A stretch of 64,000 nt of DNA from Petaurus breviceps papuanus (lineage: Eukaryota; Chordata; Mammalia; Diprotodontia; Petauridae), in NCBI GenBank assembly GCA_028583685.1, contig JAMXIF010001183.1, forward strand, positions 17,336,655 through 17,400,654, given 5' to 3'. The number at the start of each line of letters is the position of its first letter. The stretch's first letter is position 1. The position numbers and the translations under genes were made by a program. The notes beneath the pieces are model-generated. The model ran no database searches and had not been told where the DNA came from. It saw only the letters and a program-made list of their open reading frames with translations. Positions 1 to 11,659 of this stretch are shown here, piece by piece.

Positions 1-479
1 CTTTCTACTCCTGGAGATACCTCTTGGATTAGAAGGGAGTTACGTTATGTAACCCCTCATTCATCCTAACAACCTTCAGTAAGAAAGAGAGAAACTCCAG
101 GAGTTAGAAACCTTTCCCTCTGCCTCTTCTCTGGGCTCTTCTGGCTTGGCTAGGCCCTACAGGAAAGAATCTGTCTAGATCCCCAGCCCCAAGGACTAGG
201 CCCCACCCTCTGGGACAAAGCAAATTTGAAGCCTTGTCAAAAAGATGCAGCTCAGGAGTCTCAGCCAGGTGGAGAGGGGGATTGGGCTCCTGTATGGCAG
301 AGGTGTGAAGTTCAGGCCTGATTTCTTTCCCCAGGTAGCCTTACCTGGCAACCCATTGAAAACCTTAGGACTCCTAAGCCTGGGGAATGCGCTACTGACA
401 TCTAAACAGTACCACTACACAACTCCATGCTACTAAACCAAGAGTGGGATAGTAGCAGATCCCATGTTTACTTTCAGGA

Positions 480-655
480 AGTCCCCTCTGTTGTACTGGA
501 TTGGGAAGATCTTGGTTTCAAATTCTGACTTTGACACTTAATACTTGTGTGGTGTTGGGGCAAGTCACTCCTTTATTCTGGGCCTACTTTCCTCAACTAT
601 AAAAGGAGAGGGGTGGATTAAACTTGAGGCCTCTTTCAGCTCTAAGTTATGATCC
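480..655 (+). repeat. MIR SINE relic
   Basis: Contains the MIR core pattern: 'tgtgtggtgttggggcaagtcactc', then 'ctttcctcaactataaaa' and a 'cctctttcagctctaa' tail. Diverged, and cut by the N gap. Confidence 0.7.
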
Positions 656-665
656 NNNNNNNNNN
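656..665. other. Assembly gap (10 N)
   Basis: Run of N in the sequence. Confidence 1.
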
Positions 666-1180
666 GATCTACTGTTTATGGGTAGCCCCATTCCCGAACA
701 TCCTTCCTCTCAGAATCATCCTTCCTGACACCCACACCCCCAGGACAGCCTTGTCTCAGTTCCCCTGGGTCTTGTTAGAGAGGGGTAAACAGTTGTAATG
801 ACTCCCAGAATCCCAGGAACTCTACCCAACCTTGAATCAATCCCGCTGGAAATCCCGAGCCTCAGTCCTGTGCCAACCCTAGCCTTGAAGAGCAAAGGAA
901 GCCTGGTGTTAGGACAAGGGAACCTCTGAGTGTTGGCACTGCCCATTGACTATCGTACCTTCTCCACAAAACACTATTCTCTGTGCCTGATCCCAAATCC
1001 ACACAATAGCTGGACCACAGGACACAGCTTTTAGCCTTTCTTAGTAATACCAGAATCAGTGGTTTGGCATAGGATCAAGGGAGACGGGGGAAGGGAAGGA
1101 TGGTCTGACTTTTCTGGGACAGTCACAGCAACAGTAAGGAACAGACTTGGGATTTTGTGTCAGAACCAGACTCAGGGTTG

Positions 1181-1239
1181 GGGGGGGGGGGGGGGTAGGG
1201 GGGGGTTTAGTCTGGGGGGGGGGGGGGGGGGGGGGGGGT
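1181..1239 (+). repeat. G-run low-complexity tract
   Basis: Two long homopolymeric G runs separated by 'taggggggggtttagtct'. They lie about 90 bases from the NECTIN4 exon 1 donor, in its first intron, where they read as C runs on the sense strand. Run lengths this long are also where assemblies make errors. Confidence 0.9.
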
Positions 1240-1328
1240 TTGGAGGGAAGAGTAAGAGGAGAGAAGGAGTTAAGGAGGTGAAGCCTGAGAGAAAAGAATC
1301 TAAGAGACCATTCAGGTAGGTGTCTTAC

Positions 1329-1380
1329 CTGTGAAGGAGGCAACAAGGAGTAGCACCGGCCACGGCTTCTGCTGCCACAT
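1329..1380 (-). CDS. NECTIN4: NECTIN4 first coding exon (signal peptide), partial gene
   Basis: Reading the minus strand from the ATG at 1380 gives MWQQKPWPVLLLVASFTG, followed by a consensus donor (GTAAG, complement of 1324-1328). The ending LLLVASFTG closely matches the human nectin-4 leader, and the gene lies next to KLHDC9 in the expected divergent orientation. Nectin-4 is a type I membrane cell-adhesion protein with three Ig-like domains that acts at adherens junctions; only the start of its signal peptide is here. The exon ends after one base of codon 18. All other exons must lie left of position 1. The start was chosen because it sits directly before a basic-hydrophobic leader; human nectin-4 has a slightly longer N-terminus, so an upstream start cannot be excluded. 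Identification is by recalled leader similarity plus synteny. Confidence 0.85.
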
Positions 1381-1720
1381 CTTGGCTTCCTGGGACAGGG
1401 GTGCGTGAAGGAAGGCCTTGGGAGTCAGCTGGATTCTCTGCTTCCTTCCCCCCGGGGTGGGGGCCAAAGGAAGAGATCTCCCCCACCCCACTCTCTCTGG
1501 TTCCGGAAAGAGAAAGTCAGCGGCTCCCAAAGGCAGCTGTCCAGCCCCACCTGAAAGCCCTGAGGTGCTGGCCTGTGTCCACTCTGTGGGCTATTTTAGG
1601 AGCTGAGGTGATAGCCAGGGGATCCCCTGCCCCAGCCCCGAACCACCCTCCCCCGTCCCCAGCAGCTCCCCCCCAGAAGCCGTGACTAGGAGCTCCGAGC
1701 TCCCACAGAGCCTCTTCCCA
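1381..1720 (-). promoter_or_regulatory. NECTIN4: NECTIN4 5'UTR and proximal promoter region
   Basis: Sequence directly upstream of the NECTIN4 ATG on the minus strand. A TATA-like stretch (minus strand CTAAAATAGCC, about 1589-1600) could place a start site near 1560, giving a 5'UTR of roughly 180 bases. GC-rich pieces lie at 1440-1520 and 1620-1730. The start site is inferred only. Confidence 0.4.
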
Positions 1721-2195
1721 CGCCGTGGCTGGCTGGCGGACGGCAGCAGAAACTTGGGAACCTGCTCAGCAGGTCAGAACAGGTGCGTCTTAGAGGGGCC
1801 GGGCCTGGCACAGGAACCACTGAAGCCACCGCCCCCACCACCAGGCTGGCTAATAGGAGTTAGTGGTATAGGGAGCCAGTTTGGGGTGGGGTTGTTGGTG
1901 GGGAAAGACTGGGATGCCTTTCCTGAGCCCTGTGTGTGGTGGGGAAGTATGGGGGGTGCTCAGCAGTGTGGGCCCCAAGGAGAGGGAGGGGGCCTGAGCC
2001 AGGGTGCCCAGAGGCAGGGCTGGGATGGGTGGAGAGAATGCGTGCTGAGAGTGGAACTCTATTGCCACACTCTGCAGGCCAGGGACCTGCTGCTTCTGGA
2101 GACATCCCCAGGCTCTGGGCTCCCCATCTATCTGAGGGAATGGGGGTGTGTGGGAATCTCAAACTTCCTAGGCGCAACTTGTTGGGGAACCATTT
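1721..2195. other. Unannotated upstream flank of NECTIN4
   Basis: Moderately GC-rich single-copy-looking DNA. Open frames here lack recognisable domains and splice context. No gene called. Confidence 0.5.
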
Positions 2196-2375
2196 GACTC
2201 ATAGGATTTGGAGCTGGAAGGGATTGAAGAGATTATCTAGTCCAACCCCCTCATTTTAGAGGCCCATAAGGGTGGTAACTTGCCCAAGGTCACACATACC
2301 CACAGAACCAGGATTCAAAACCACATTTTTTGACTCCAAATCCATTGCTCTTTCTACCACTCCAGGCTGAGCCAA
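2196..2375 (-). repeat. MIR-family relic
   Basis: Shows 'ggagctggaagggattgaagag' like MIR-type sequence, then 'tagtccaaccccctcattt', 'ggtaacttgcccaaggtcacac' and 'tctttctaccac'. The order of the core box and its reverse orientation fit an ancient mammalian SINE. Confidence 0.65.
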
Positions 2376-2454
2376 GCCTGATTTAGGGAAGGGTGACAGA
2401 TTAAAGAGAATGACCACTGAACGAGAGGATTTAAAACTGAAAGGACCAGTAGAG

Positions 2455-2790
2455 ATGAGCATCATGTAGCGGAAAGGGTACTAGACTTGGGAAAATGGGT
2501 TCAAATCCCGACTCTAAATCTTACTTACCAGCTAGATGACCACAAACAAGTCATTTAAGATGGGACCAGGCTTCAGATCGAGATCCACCACTTACTACCT
2601 GTGTGAACTTGGACAAGTGACTGTCTCCTCTTTGTATCTCAGTTTCTTCATCTGTAAAATGAAGGGCTTGGTCTAGATGACCTCCAAGGTCACTTCCAAC
2701 TCTGAATCAAGGGACCTCTCAGTGCCAGTTTCTTTATTTATAAAATGGGTGTGATAGCTCAAGAGAGTTGTCCTGAAGAAAGTGTTGTAG
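2455..2790 (+). repeat. MIR SINE relics (probably two adjoining)
   Basis: 'ttcaaatcccgactc' followed by 'agctagatgaccacaaacaagtc', then a second unit with 'tgtgtgaacttggacaagtga' and 'ctcagtttcttcatctgtaaaatg'. Both match the MIR core order. Confidence 0.75.
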
Positions 2791-3181
2791 AATCTGAGTT
2801 ACATAAGAGGAAACAGGTCAGAAAGGGTAAGTGATTGGGCCAAAGATGCACTATTCCCTAACAGCATCCCAGGCTGAAGGAAAGGGCCAAGTCCAGCTGG
2901 CCAGGAGGCCCTTGAGTACAAATGTCCTTCATTCCCATCCCTCAGTTGCCATTCCTCTTTTCCCAACATCCAGGCACACGAGAAGTACTAAGGTTTAAGT
3001 GCTCTAGACTGAGCACTGAGCACCAAGGAATTCATGCTCCCTTCCTCACCCAGCCTCAATGGTTCCACCTGTAAAATGACCCTGAACCCTTTGGGAAATC
3101 CATCAAAGGAAAGGGCTTCCACCCCAACCTCCTATACTCCTTATCCACATAGAGGAACTGATATGTTTCCCCCCAAAAATG

Positions 3182-3183
<2 letters not shown>

Positions 3184-3233
<50 letters not shown>

Positions 3234-3242
3234 CCCCCCCCT
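3184..3242 (+). repeat. (CT)n microsatellite ending in a C run
   Basis: About 23 CT units followed by ten or more C. The reading frames across it translate to Leu-Ser or Arg-Glu repeats and are not genes. Confidence 0.95.
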
Positions 3243-3489
3243 CTGTCTTTCTCCCTGGTCACTCTGAAAATAATCTTCAGACTTGGTGGGGTCAGACTCC
3301 AAGTTTGGTAAGCTGATGAGTGAGCACTAAAAGAGGAGAGAGAGGGAAGAAAATCCTATAGAAAGATACACTAGGAGAGGTGCAGAGACAGAAAGAACAG
3401 AGACAAAGGGAGAATGAAATAGAATTCTTGAAAAGAAAAACTTTGGATTCTATTGTCCAGGAGAGAGAGAGGAAGAAGGGCATATAGGT

Positions 3490-3770
3490 GAGTCAGTGAG
3501 GAACCGAGGTCCACTGAAGGGGTCAGTGAGGAGGGAAGGGGTCAATAGAGGGGAGGGTTAATGAGGACAGAGGGTAAGTGATGGAGGATCATCGAAGAAG
3601 TGTGATCTTCGAGGATCAGTGAGGAAGAAAGATTATTCAGAGAGAGTCAGTCATAGAGAAGGGTCAATGAGGACTGAAAGTCAGTGAAGGGGGAGGCAAG
3701 GATCATGAAGGGGGTCAGTAAAGGAGAGTCAGTGAGGCAAGTGTCAGGGGAAGTTTAATGAGGGAGGGTA
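3490..3770 (+). repeat. Degenerate purine-rich minisatellite (GTCAGTGAGG motif)
   Basis: Variants of GTCAGTGAGG or GTCAATGAGG recur irregularly every 20-35 bases across about 280 bases (for example 3491, 3522, 3540, 3623, 3665, 3728). The strand is almost all purine between motifs. No family recognised. Confidence 0.7.
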
Positions 3771-5544
3771 CCTAGGTTTCAGTTTTCATTGTGCTACTCC
3801 CTCGGGCACTGACTATGCCCCAGACCCTCAGATACTTGCCTCCTCTCCACACACGATTCCCTTTCTCCTACTCAATGGAGTCAGGACTCCTGGGTTTTCA
3901 TCTCCCCGATCTGAGACTAGCTAGATGCCCTTCCTTTGTTCCTCAGTTTCCCCATCTGGAAGTGGTATATAATGACTAGAATTTTAAACCCTCTCATCCT
4001 TATCCCTCCATTTTCCCCATCAAAACCCCAGCCTAGCACGGGACCAGAAAGAATTCGTTTCAGAGGGAACTGTGTTTTTATCTCAGTTGTCCCACCCTTC
4101 AATCACCCTATCAACTCTACTCAGTGAATGCTTTGAAAATCAAGGACACCAACGGAAAACCTCTAACTTTTGTGGAGGTCAAAGAAGTATCGGACTTCTG
4201 GGCTCTCTCCTTTAGTCTTCTTTTGACATGCAGGTTATATTATAGAGCTGGGAGTGGACCTTTGATATGGGCGAGCCAAAGGATTTTGGGGGCAGAGAGC
4301 TGCTGAGAACATAATTTATAACCCTACAATGACACCTCAGCCAGAGACTCAGGGACCTGACAATAACTTCTGCCTACATTGGGTCCCTTTTTAAAAAGTT
4401 TTTTTTTAATTTATTAAGGAAGTAAACCTTAAACACAGATTTAACCCTCCGAAAATTGAGGGGTGGTAGTCTGTGTTTTCTGGGGGGATTGTCAGAGGAT
4501 TCCAGAAGCTCATCGACCAGCATCTCAACCCCCACTCAACTCCAGTCCTGCTACAATTGACAGCTGTCATAATCTCTTCCTCTATCTTCCCTTTCAGCTT
4601 CTACCTGTGATATCCCCATTCTTTTTTTCTCCAAGGTTATCTCTGTTGGTCCTTGTGTAAAAATGCTTCAGGTAGCAGAGAAAGAGAGGGAGTGGACACA
4701 GTGCATGATTCTGTACCTGTCCCCTAGGGATGAACCTTCAGCCCAAGTGGCCCAAACTTCACCGAGTAAGTCCAGAAAGTGACAGGGCTGGGGAAGGATA
4801 TGTTGTCTGTGAAGGCCTAGGTTGGGGAAGGGTCCTGGAAAATTTCTGGTGGTTGGTGAAGCGTTGAAGATTTGAAGACTTTCTTGGTTTGGGACATTCA
4901 GGGGGGTGGAGGGGAAGGGCTAGTGGACCATGAGAGGCTTTAGTAAGAACTCATTTAAAAGATTTAGCAAGAGGGTGGGGAGGCAAGGAAAAGTTCAGGA
5001 TGGAAAGCTGGGATCTGGAAGATCAGATTTGGGAAAATGAGCAATGAGAGACCTAGGGATAATGTAGAAGAATTCACATGTTCTTCAGGCTTCCTCCTTC
5101 TCAAGCTTTTCTGCACTGATCAGGGAGCAGCTGCAAGGCTGAGCTGGGCTGGGTGCCAGGATTCCCAGTTTCTTTCCACCTCCGCTTTGGCTGAGCCCCT
5201 TCCCCTCCACAGGTCTCAGATCCCACCTGTGCCACGGGGAGAAGACCCGCCCCGATGATGCTTTGAGATCCAAAGCTGCTTGGGGTGGGGCTAGGCCAGG
5301 GGGCAGTGGGAGGGGGGGAGCAACTTCTGTAATGATTATAATTATTGCACAGTGGATCCTATCTCACTGTGGGGCTTCCTCTCTTCCCACGGATACTCCC
5401 CTCCCCCTCCCTGAAGCATCACAGGTAAACTGAGGCATTGGGGAAAAATGCATGGTCAGATGAACAAGTAAAAAAGCCCTTGTGTCCATCTCCTGCCATT
5501 TTCTCCCCTTCCCCCATAGAAGCCCCAGGCAGGCAGATAATCCG
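3771..5544. other. Intergenic, no gene recognised
   Basis: Single-copy-looking DNA with CT-rich tracts. No splice-flanked coding exon or clear repeat found; frames present are short and featureless. Confidence 0.5.
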
Positions 5545-5592
5545 TCAACTGCCATTTCTTAAGTACCTACTATATACTAGGCACTGCTAAGT
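5545..5592 (-). repeat. L2 fragment
   Basis: 'aagtacctactatatactaggcactgctaag' matches the reverse complement of the L2 3' end. Confidence 0.6.
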
Positions 5593-5715
5593 AGAAATTC
5601 CATTTCCTCTCTACCTCTCAGTATCTTTCTGTATCACCCAGAAAAGTCACACCAGCTCAAAGCCCCTCTCACTTCAGCTCCTTAAGGGAAGGGCTGGGCA
5701 GTCACTGTGAAGTTG

Positions 5716-5752
5716 AGACACACACACACACACACACACGTGTATGTGTGTG
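5716..5752 (+). repeat. (CA)n/(TG)n microsatellite
   Basis: About 12 CA units followed by a short TG run, so the tract is partly self-complementary. Confidence 0.95.
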
Positions 5753-5847
5753 TGATCCCTAAGAGGTGAAGGATCCAGGAAAAATGCCACTGTCATCCAA
5801 CTTTTAAGAAAGTGACATCTGGTTACAGTGAACATCGGAAGTAGCCC

Positions 5848-5986
5848 CCTCCTTTTTTGAGGCAATCGGGGTTAAGTGACTTGCCCGGGGTCACACAGTA
5901 ACTGTCAAGTGTCTGAGATGGGATTTGAACTCAGGTCCTCCTGACTCCAGGGCTGATGCTGCATCCACTGTATCACCTAGCTGCCC
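5848..5986 (-). repeat. Marsupial tRNA-type SINE, reverse
   Basis: Runs 'ggcaatcggggttaagtgacttgcc', 'ggtcacacagtaac', 'gatttgaactcaggtcctcctgac', and ends 'tatcacctagctgcccc', the reverse complement of the SINE head. Confidence 0.85.
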
Positions 5987-6085
5987 CAAGAGGTAGCTTT
6001 GAAGGGGGAAAGGAGGAGGGGGAATGCTGTCCAGGAAGGTGGAAGGAAAAGGGGGACGCTGTTGCTAGGCATCCAGCTGTTGTCT

Positions 6086-6134
6086 GCTAAGAGCTAAGAG
6101 TAAAGAGTCTGCTAAGAGCTAAGAGCTAAGAGTA
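6086..6134 (+). repeat. Short tandem repeat of CTAAGAG heptamer
   Basis: 'gctaagagctaagagtaaagagtct' followed by 'gctaagagctaagagctaagag': a 7-base unit with one imperfect interruption. Confidence 0.85.
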
Positions 6135-6354
6135 GGGAAGGTGCACATTTTCTTAGTATGTACGTGAATAAGCCTAAATTATTTTTCACATTAGCTTGCA
6201 GGAGCATTTCTTCCCATTTCTTCCCTTCCCCCTCATATCTCCCTGATAGTTTCTCTTTGATCATAGACCATCTCCCCTCTCTTTTTTCCACTCCCATTTC
6301 TCTCTCCTTATTCCTCTCTCTGATCGCATTTTGGCCAAAGCCTGCCTACATATG

Positions 6355-6480
6355 GTGGAAAGACAGGATTTGTGGACAGAAAACCTGGATTTAAATCCTT
6401 ACTCTGCTACCTGGTAGCTGCTTCTCTGCCTCAGTTTCCCCTATAAAATAAGAACGTTAGACTATCCCCTAGAGGCCCTG
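6355..6480 (+). repeat. MIR SINE relic
   Basis: 'ggatttaaatccttactctgctacctggtagctgc', then 'tctgcctcagtttccc' and 'aaaataag', in the MIR order. Confidence 0.65.
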
Positions 6481-7039
6481 CACCTTGGGGAGGGACTGTC
6501 CCTGTTCTCTGAACTCTGCTTCCACCCTGTTGAGGAGACAGCTGAAGGGGTAGCACTTGGTTGAGGCTGACCATGTCAGGAGGCAGGAACCTTATCCATC
6601 AGACCTGTCCCTTGGGCAGAAATCTTTTCCTTCTCACTGTTTCCTTCTGTCATCCTTCCCTGTCTTGCACATTTTTCCCGTCCACCCCCAGGGAACTCTC
6701 CTTTCTCTGTATCCTCAGGAACAGGGACAGAACATTGGAAGGTGGCCTGTGGCCCCTGTGCTGGGCAATTTTGCATGTGTTTCTCTTGGGATGCATGCAT
6801 ATCTGTGAATGCACATGTTCTATGCGGGCCACAATGAGTTGCTGCATATATATGTCAGTTTTACATGTGCCTCTGTATTGGTATGTTCATATCCATATAG
6901 AGGCATGTTCTGTGTGTGTCTGAACTTTCACATGTGTTTGCATCTGTCCCTGTCCCCAAGACAGGATCTTTTCCTTGGCCAAACCGGTTGGAGTGGGTTG
7001 TACTGAAATTTCTGTTTGTGTCAATGAGACTAAGACATG
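6481..7039. other. Intergenic, no gene recognised
   Basis: Several short overlapping frames but no recognisable protein, RNA gene or repeat family. Confidence 0.5.
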
Positions 7040-7230
7040 AGTCAGGGAAGGACGAGGATGGGTGGGGTGCTGTGAGGGGGAGGAGTGAGAGTGGGGGTCA
7101 ACACGTACAAAGGGAGGAGGTGTTGTTGGGGTGGTAGGTCAGTGTGGGTTGGGTTGAGGTTGGAAGTGGGGAGGTTGGGGTAGTAGTGGTGTGGGTCAGG
7201 AGTGGGAGTGGGACCAAGAACTGACTGGTG
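7040..7230 (+). repeat. G/T-rich degenerate low-complexity tract
   Basis: Dense GGG and GGGG runs interspersed with T or A (for example 'gaggttgggg' and 'gagtgggagtggg'). Such G-run spacing could form G-quadruplexes on the plus strand. The minus-strand frame across it, rich in Pro, Thr and His, is a compositional artefact. Confidence 0.6.
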
Positions 7231-7929
7231 AGTAATATCCTGTTTGTGTGCAACCAGGTCTTCCTTCATGAAGGAGGTTAGGGGGTCACAAGTTCTGGGA
7301 ATAATTGGGGGAATATAGGAAGCTAGATGGTAGAAGGAGCTGGGGGGTGTGGGATGGCAAAATGGCCAGGATCCCAATGGCCTACAGGTGTAAAGGAATT
7401 AGGGTATATCTGCCTAATTACCTTAGTTTCCCAACAGTGAAGATAAGCTGGTGCTGGAGGGGGTAAAGTATGATTGGCAAGGGGCAACAAGGAGAATTGG
7501 TGTGTGGTAGGACCTTAGGAGAAGACTCTGTCTTCCTCCCCTCCAACTAGGACTGTGGTGAATGGCCTCTTTTAAAGAAGAGAGGGTATTGTAGCTCTCT
7601 AGAGAAGAAAAGGTAGTAGCTCCAAGGCCTCTTCCTCATTAAAAAATATCTTACAGCTCCCCAAATTTTGGCTACCCCCAAACACCCTGTCACCCTAACC
7701 CAGGGGATGCAGCCCTATTTTCCTCCACCTAAACTCTGCCAAGAGGGACTTCACCACTGTCTTCAGGACCCCGGTCACATCCTACATGAAGTCCATCCCC
7801 CAGATCCTAAGGATTCCTCTTTCCCTGCTTTTAGGAATACCCTGGAGTTAAAAGCTGAAAGCCTATAGTATATCCCTCTAAGTTTTGCTAGGAGTGGTCT
7901 GCAAACAGACCACTGGTTATTTTTTAATT
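7231..7929. other. Intergenic, no gene recognised
   Basis: No coding exon, RNA gene or clear repeat identified. Confidence 0.45.
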
Positions 7930-7931
7930 GT

Positions 7932-8180
7932 TATATTTAATTTGTTGTTCAGTTGTGTCCAACTCCCCATGATCCCATTTGGGGTTTTCTTGGCAAAGAT
8001 ACTGGGGTGGTTTGCCATTTCCTTTTCCAACTCATTTTACAGATGAGGAAACTGAGGCAAACAGGGTTAAGTGACTTGCCTAAGGTCGTACAACTAGTAC
8101 AAATCTGAGCCATATTTGAACGCAGGTCTTCCTGACTTCAGGCCTGGTACTCTGTTCATTATGCTACCTAGTTGCCTTTT
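7932..8180 (-). repeat. Marsupial tRNA-type SINE, reverse, near full length
   Basis: 'ttcagttgtgtccaactccccatgat' tail, 'ttggcaaagatactggggtgg', the 'gaggaaactgaggcaaacagg' core, and the head 'tgctacctagttgcc'. About 250 bases, with a T run at its right end. Confidence 0.9.
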
Positions 8181-8404
8181 TTTTTTTTACTTAGTTTGTC
8201 TAGAATAGATTTTTGTTACGTGTTCTTGGCCACAGGGTCATTTTTCTCCCAGGCAATTCTAAGTATCCTAATAAAAAAGCTCACAATATAAGTGCCTCCT
8301 CTACCATAGTAATTGTAGCATCATTAAAAACACTTCACATGAAAACATTGGAGACATCAGACTCCTGAAAAAAAAATAGAGAGATATCTTTATTTGTAAA
8401 ATTA

Positions 8405-8560
8405 GGGAATGTTCATGCTGGAAGGGGTCCAAGAAGACATCTGATCTGATTTCCTTGTTTTACAGAGAAATGAAGTGACTCAACTCCTTTTCTAAATCCT
8501 AAGATGGGACTGAACCCAGGTATCCTGGTCCCCTGCCCAGCCCTCATATTGCTAGGCAAC
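8405..8560 (-). repeat. MIR-family relic
   Basis: 'gctggaaggggtccaagaagacatctgat', 'tgttttacagagaaatgaagtgactc' and 'gggactgaacccaggtatcctgg' follow the reversed MIR core order. Confidence 0.5.
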
Positions 8561-11500
8561 GTGATTGGTCTAGATCAGAGGTCAGGAAGTGACAGATCCA
8601 CAGTGGGGTCCTTCAGAGTGATCAGTCACCCTATGCATTGCAGGGACAGAATCAACAACCTCAATGCAAAGGGTGAGGGCTGGGGATGGGGCAGGCTAAG
8701 GAGAAAGAAGAGGTCAGACTTAGGAAGGGGCCCCTCCCTTGGCCAATCCTGCCAAAGCACTAGACAGAGCCAGACAGAGGGGCTTTGGGAACCTACCTGC
8801 CACAGAAGAAGGGGAAGAGCAGCAAAGGGGCAGCAGAGTTGGAGACTTCTGTTTCCCCAAGGGTTGTCTTTAGCCAGCTGTCTGCTCCACAAGCCTTTCC
8901 TGCATCAATCTCCAGATGCATACGCAGGGCATAGTTTCCTCCAGGGCTGAGCTCTTCTGGCTGACTTCAGCATTCCAGGCACTACCCAACTGAGCTGTCC
9001 CAAGGGAAAGATGTCCGAGTTCTCATATTCCAGGGACTTCCTACTCCCTGTGCAATGGAGATGGCAAGACACCTGCAGAGGTGAATATGGACCTATAGGT
9101 AGAGAGAGACTGAAATCTGGGGGTAACAGAGACTGGAAGAAGGGAAGGGACTAAAGGATAGGGAAAGGGAGGGGGACTAGAGGACCATGAAGAGAGAAGA
9201 ATACTTGGAGAAGAGGGAGGGATGCCAAGTAAGAAATAAGATGGCAAAGGGAGATGGGGAGATTGAGGCAGAGGAGGGCTTTGGGGTGACACCTACAAAG
9301 AGGGATGCTAAGGGAAATTTCTCTAGAATTCACCCCACATCCCCTCAAAGTATTCCCTCCCATAGTCCCTACCCCTGCACTCCCTTATCACCCTCCTTCC
9401 TGTTCCAGGTTCCCCAGGCCACTAGGGCCCGTAAGCTCACTCTAGACCTGCATTTCCACTTTATGTTCCCATCAATGGTGCTGCTCACTGCTTTAACATG
9501 CAGGTGTCTTTGTCCTGATCAGAGGGTTGGACGTGGTGCAGAACCAATGGGGCACCATGCCCAGGGCTCAGTGCTGCAGGCCCTAACTCTGCCCAACCCT
9601 GAAAGGCCTGCCACACCAGATCTGCACCTCTTCTAGGCTCTCTGTGCATCAGGACGAGTTCAGTATCTCTGTCCTACTGTGCTTGGAGCCAAGGGCCTTG
9701 CCCAGCTCTCTCCCCCCCAATCAGGGCATGGCAGGGTTCTTGGGTTTCACTCTTAAATCAACAGCTACTTCCAACAGACTGGGGATAATGGCAGTTGAGG
9801 GGCTGACGTGGAGGAGGAGAGATCAGAGCTATTTTAAAAAATGGAGCTATGTAAGGAAGAGGCAATAACAACCCTTCCAGCTTTCCTCTCCCTGGAGTCC
9901 ACCCAATTCACCCCTTATCTCTTCTCTTCTTTTTTTCCAGTTCCTCTTCCCTATCCTGGCCCTCTAAGAAGAGTTTCTTAATAAAAGGATACTATAACAT
10001 GGATAGGAAAAATTATAAACACCCCCCATTAACTTTTGACTCAAATTTGTCATTTCCTTCAATTAAGAACATAGGTAACAACACATTATTCTGGAAGGGG
10101 GTCCCTAGGCTTCAATAAAGGGTAAAAATTCCTGTTCTAGGGACTGTCCTCAACTCTGGTATCTACCCTTGACCCCTTCCAGTCTTCAGCTTCTCCTATG
10201 GAATCTACCTATTTTCAGAAGGGAATGAGAAAGACAAAAGCTAGGAGTGAGGAAGCAGGCATCAGAAAGCAATCTCTCACTGTGATGACCCATATGGCTT
10301 AGGGCAGCCAACCCATGAGCAGTAGGAGTTGGGGTTAGTGGGTAAAGGGTAATTATGGTAAGGGTAGCAAAGAATAGCCATCATTCTCTCCCTTGTCCTG
10401 CCTTCAATGCTAGTCTTCTGGGCTCCCAGTATTCTCCAGATTCCCAAGGGGACCACTCCTGGAGCAGTACTGCTCACAAACATCTTGTCCTCTGAAAGAA
10501 TCCAGATCCCAAGGCTGCCTCTGACAGCAACCTTCTTCCAGTCTTAGAGGTATCACACCCAAAGTCCTGGGGTGTAGGCCAAGCATACAGTAAGGCCTGG
10601 CGCATAATGGGTCAAGTTCCACAGAACCTCAAAGTTAAGTACACAAAGAGAAAGACTGAAAGACAGATGCATCAAGACACTGAAGATCAATGGTGACAGA
10701 GAGAAAAAACAAAGAAAAAAACAGCCAGGGAGATAAAGGATGAAGAAGTAGAGATATTGGAAGAAGTGACAATCAGAAACACTCAGACATACACTGCAAC
10801 TAAGGAAGGGCTAATTCCATCATACCTTCACCCTGGTGTGCCTCTGGGCATTCTCCTCGAAAAATTATTACTTTGCTCTTTCTTTTTGACTTCACCTCTG
10901 GCTCACTTCCCACTCCCCACCTTGCAAAAAGGATAATTACTAAAATTTTCTAGCTCTTCCATTCTGAGCCCCCAGCTCCTCAGTCCTTCTCCAATGTCCT
11001 CACATCACCCTCCACCAATCTCTCCATCCTTCTCCCCCCATGAGGGTCCAAGTTACACCAGCTCCCTTCCCTCATCTCACCTTCTCACTTGGAAGGGCCC
11101 CCTTCCCCCTGCTCCTGAGAATTGTATTTCTGGCCTCTTCTGGTCTGCTTTTAATGGTCTCTCATCCCTCTGTTCATCCATGTCTCTGGTTTGGCTGAGC
11201 TAGCAACTTGGAACCAGAAGCTGGTATCTGAGATCAGGAGACTGGGAGCTGGGAGCAGAGCCAGAAAGGCAGAAGGCCATGGGAGGGAGAGAGAAGGAGC
11301 AGAGGGGAATGGAGAGGAGGTAAACAGAAATAGAGAGTGGGAAGCTCTGGGGGCAGGAATGGGGTACCAGGAGGAGGAGTTACAAAGAGTGGGAACAGTG
11401 GTACTCTTGAAGCTGGAAGCTGGAACTCCTGGGTCCGGAGCATCTTGAGCCAAGGCCTCAGAGTGTTGGCCACAGCCTAGGGATCAGATCTTGTTTCCTC

Positions 11501-11659
11501 TATCTACCACTCCCTTTATGATATTTCTCATCTTCAAAGTTCACGCCCAGATCTTACATCCCTCCTTCACAATGAAGTTTCAGTTAAAGACCACCCTTGG
11601 GCATGATATATTTGCTGTGAACAATCTAACAGAGGCAAAGATTTGCTGCTCTGTTTTGT
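8561..11659. other. Intergenic, no gene recognised
   Basis: Mostly single-copy-looking DNA with GA-rich stretches near 9070-9260 and 11220-11360. Reading frames up to about 150 codons exist, but they lack splice partners, domains or biased codon use. No exon called. Confidence 0.5.

Larger units (their letters stand above)
1..1328 (-). other. NECTIN4: NECTIN4 intron 1 (3' part beyond window)
   Basis: Non-coding sequence downstream of the NECTIN4 signal-peptide exon. It holds a MIR relic (about 480-655), a 10-base assembly gap (656-665) and two long G runs near 1180-1240. I see no second Ig-domain exon here, so intron 1 continues off the window. Confidence 0.7.

Noticed and set aside
3034-3267. 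Frames of Leu-Ser or Arg-Glu repeats (also at 11961-12276)
   Set aside because: Translations of CT microsatellites.
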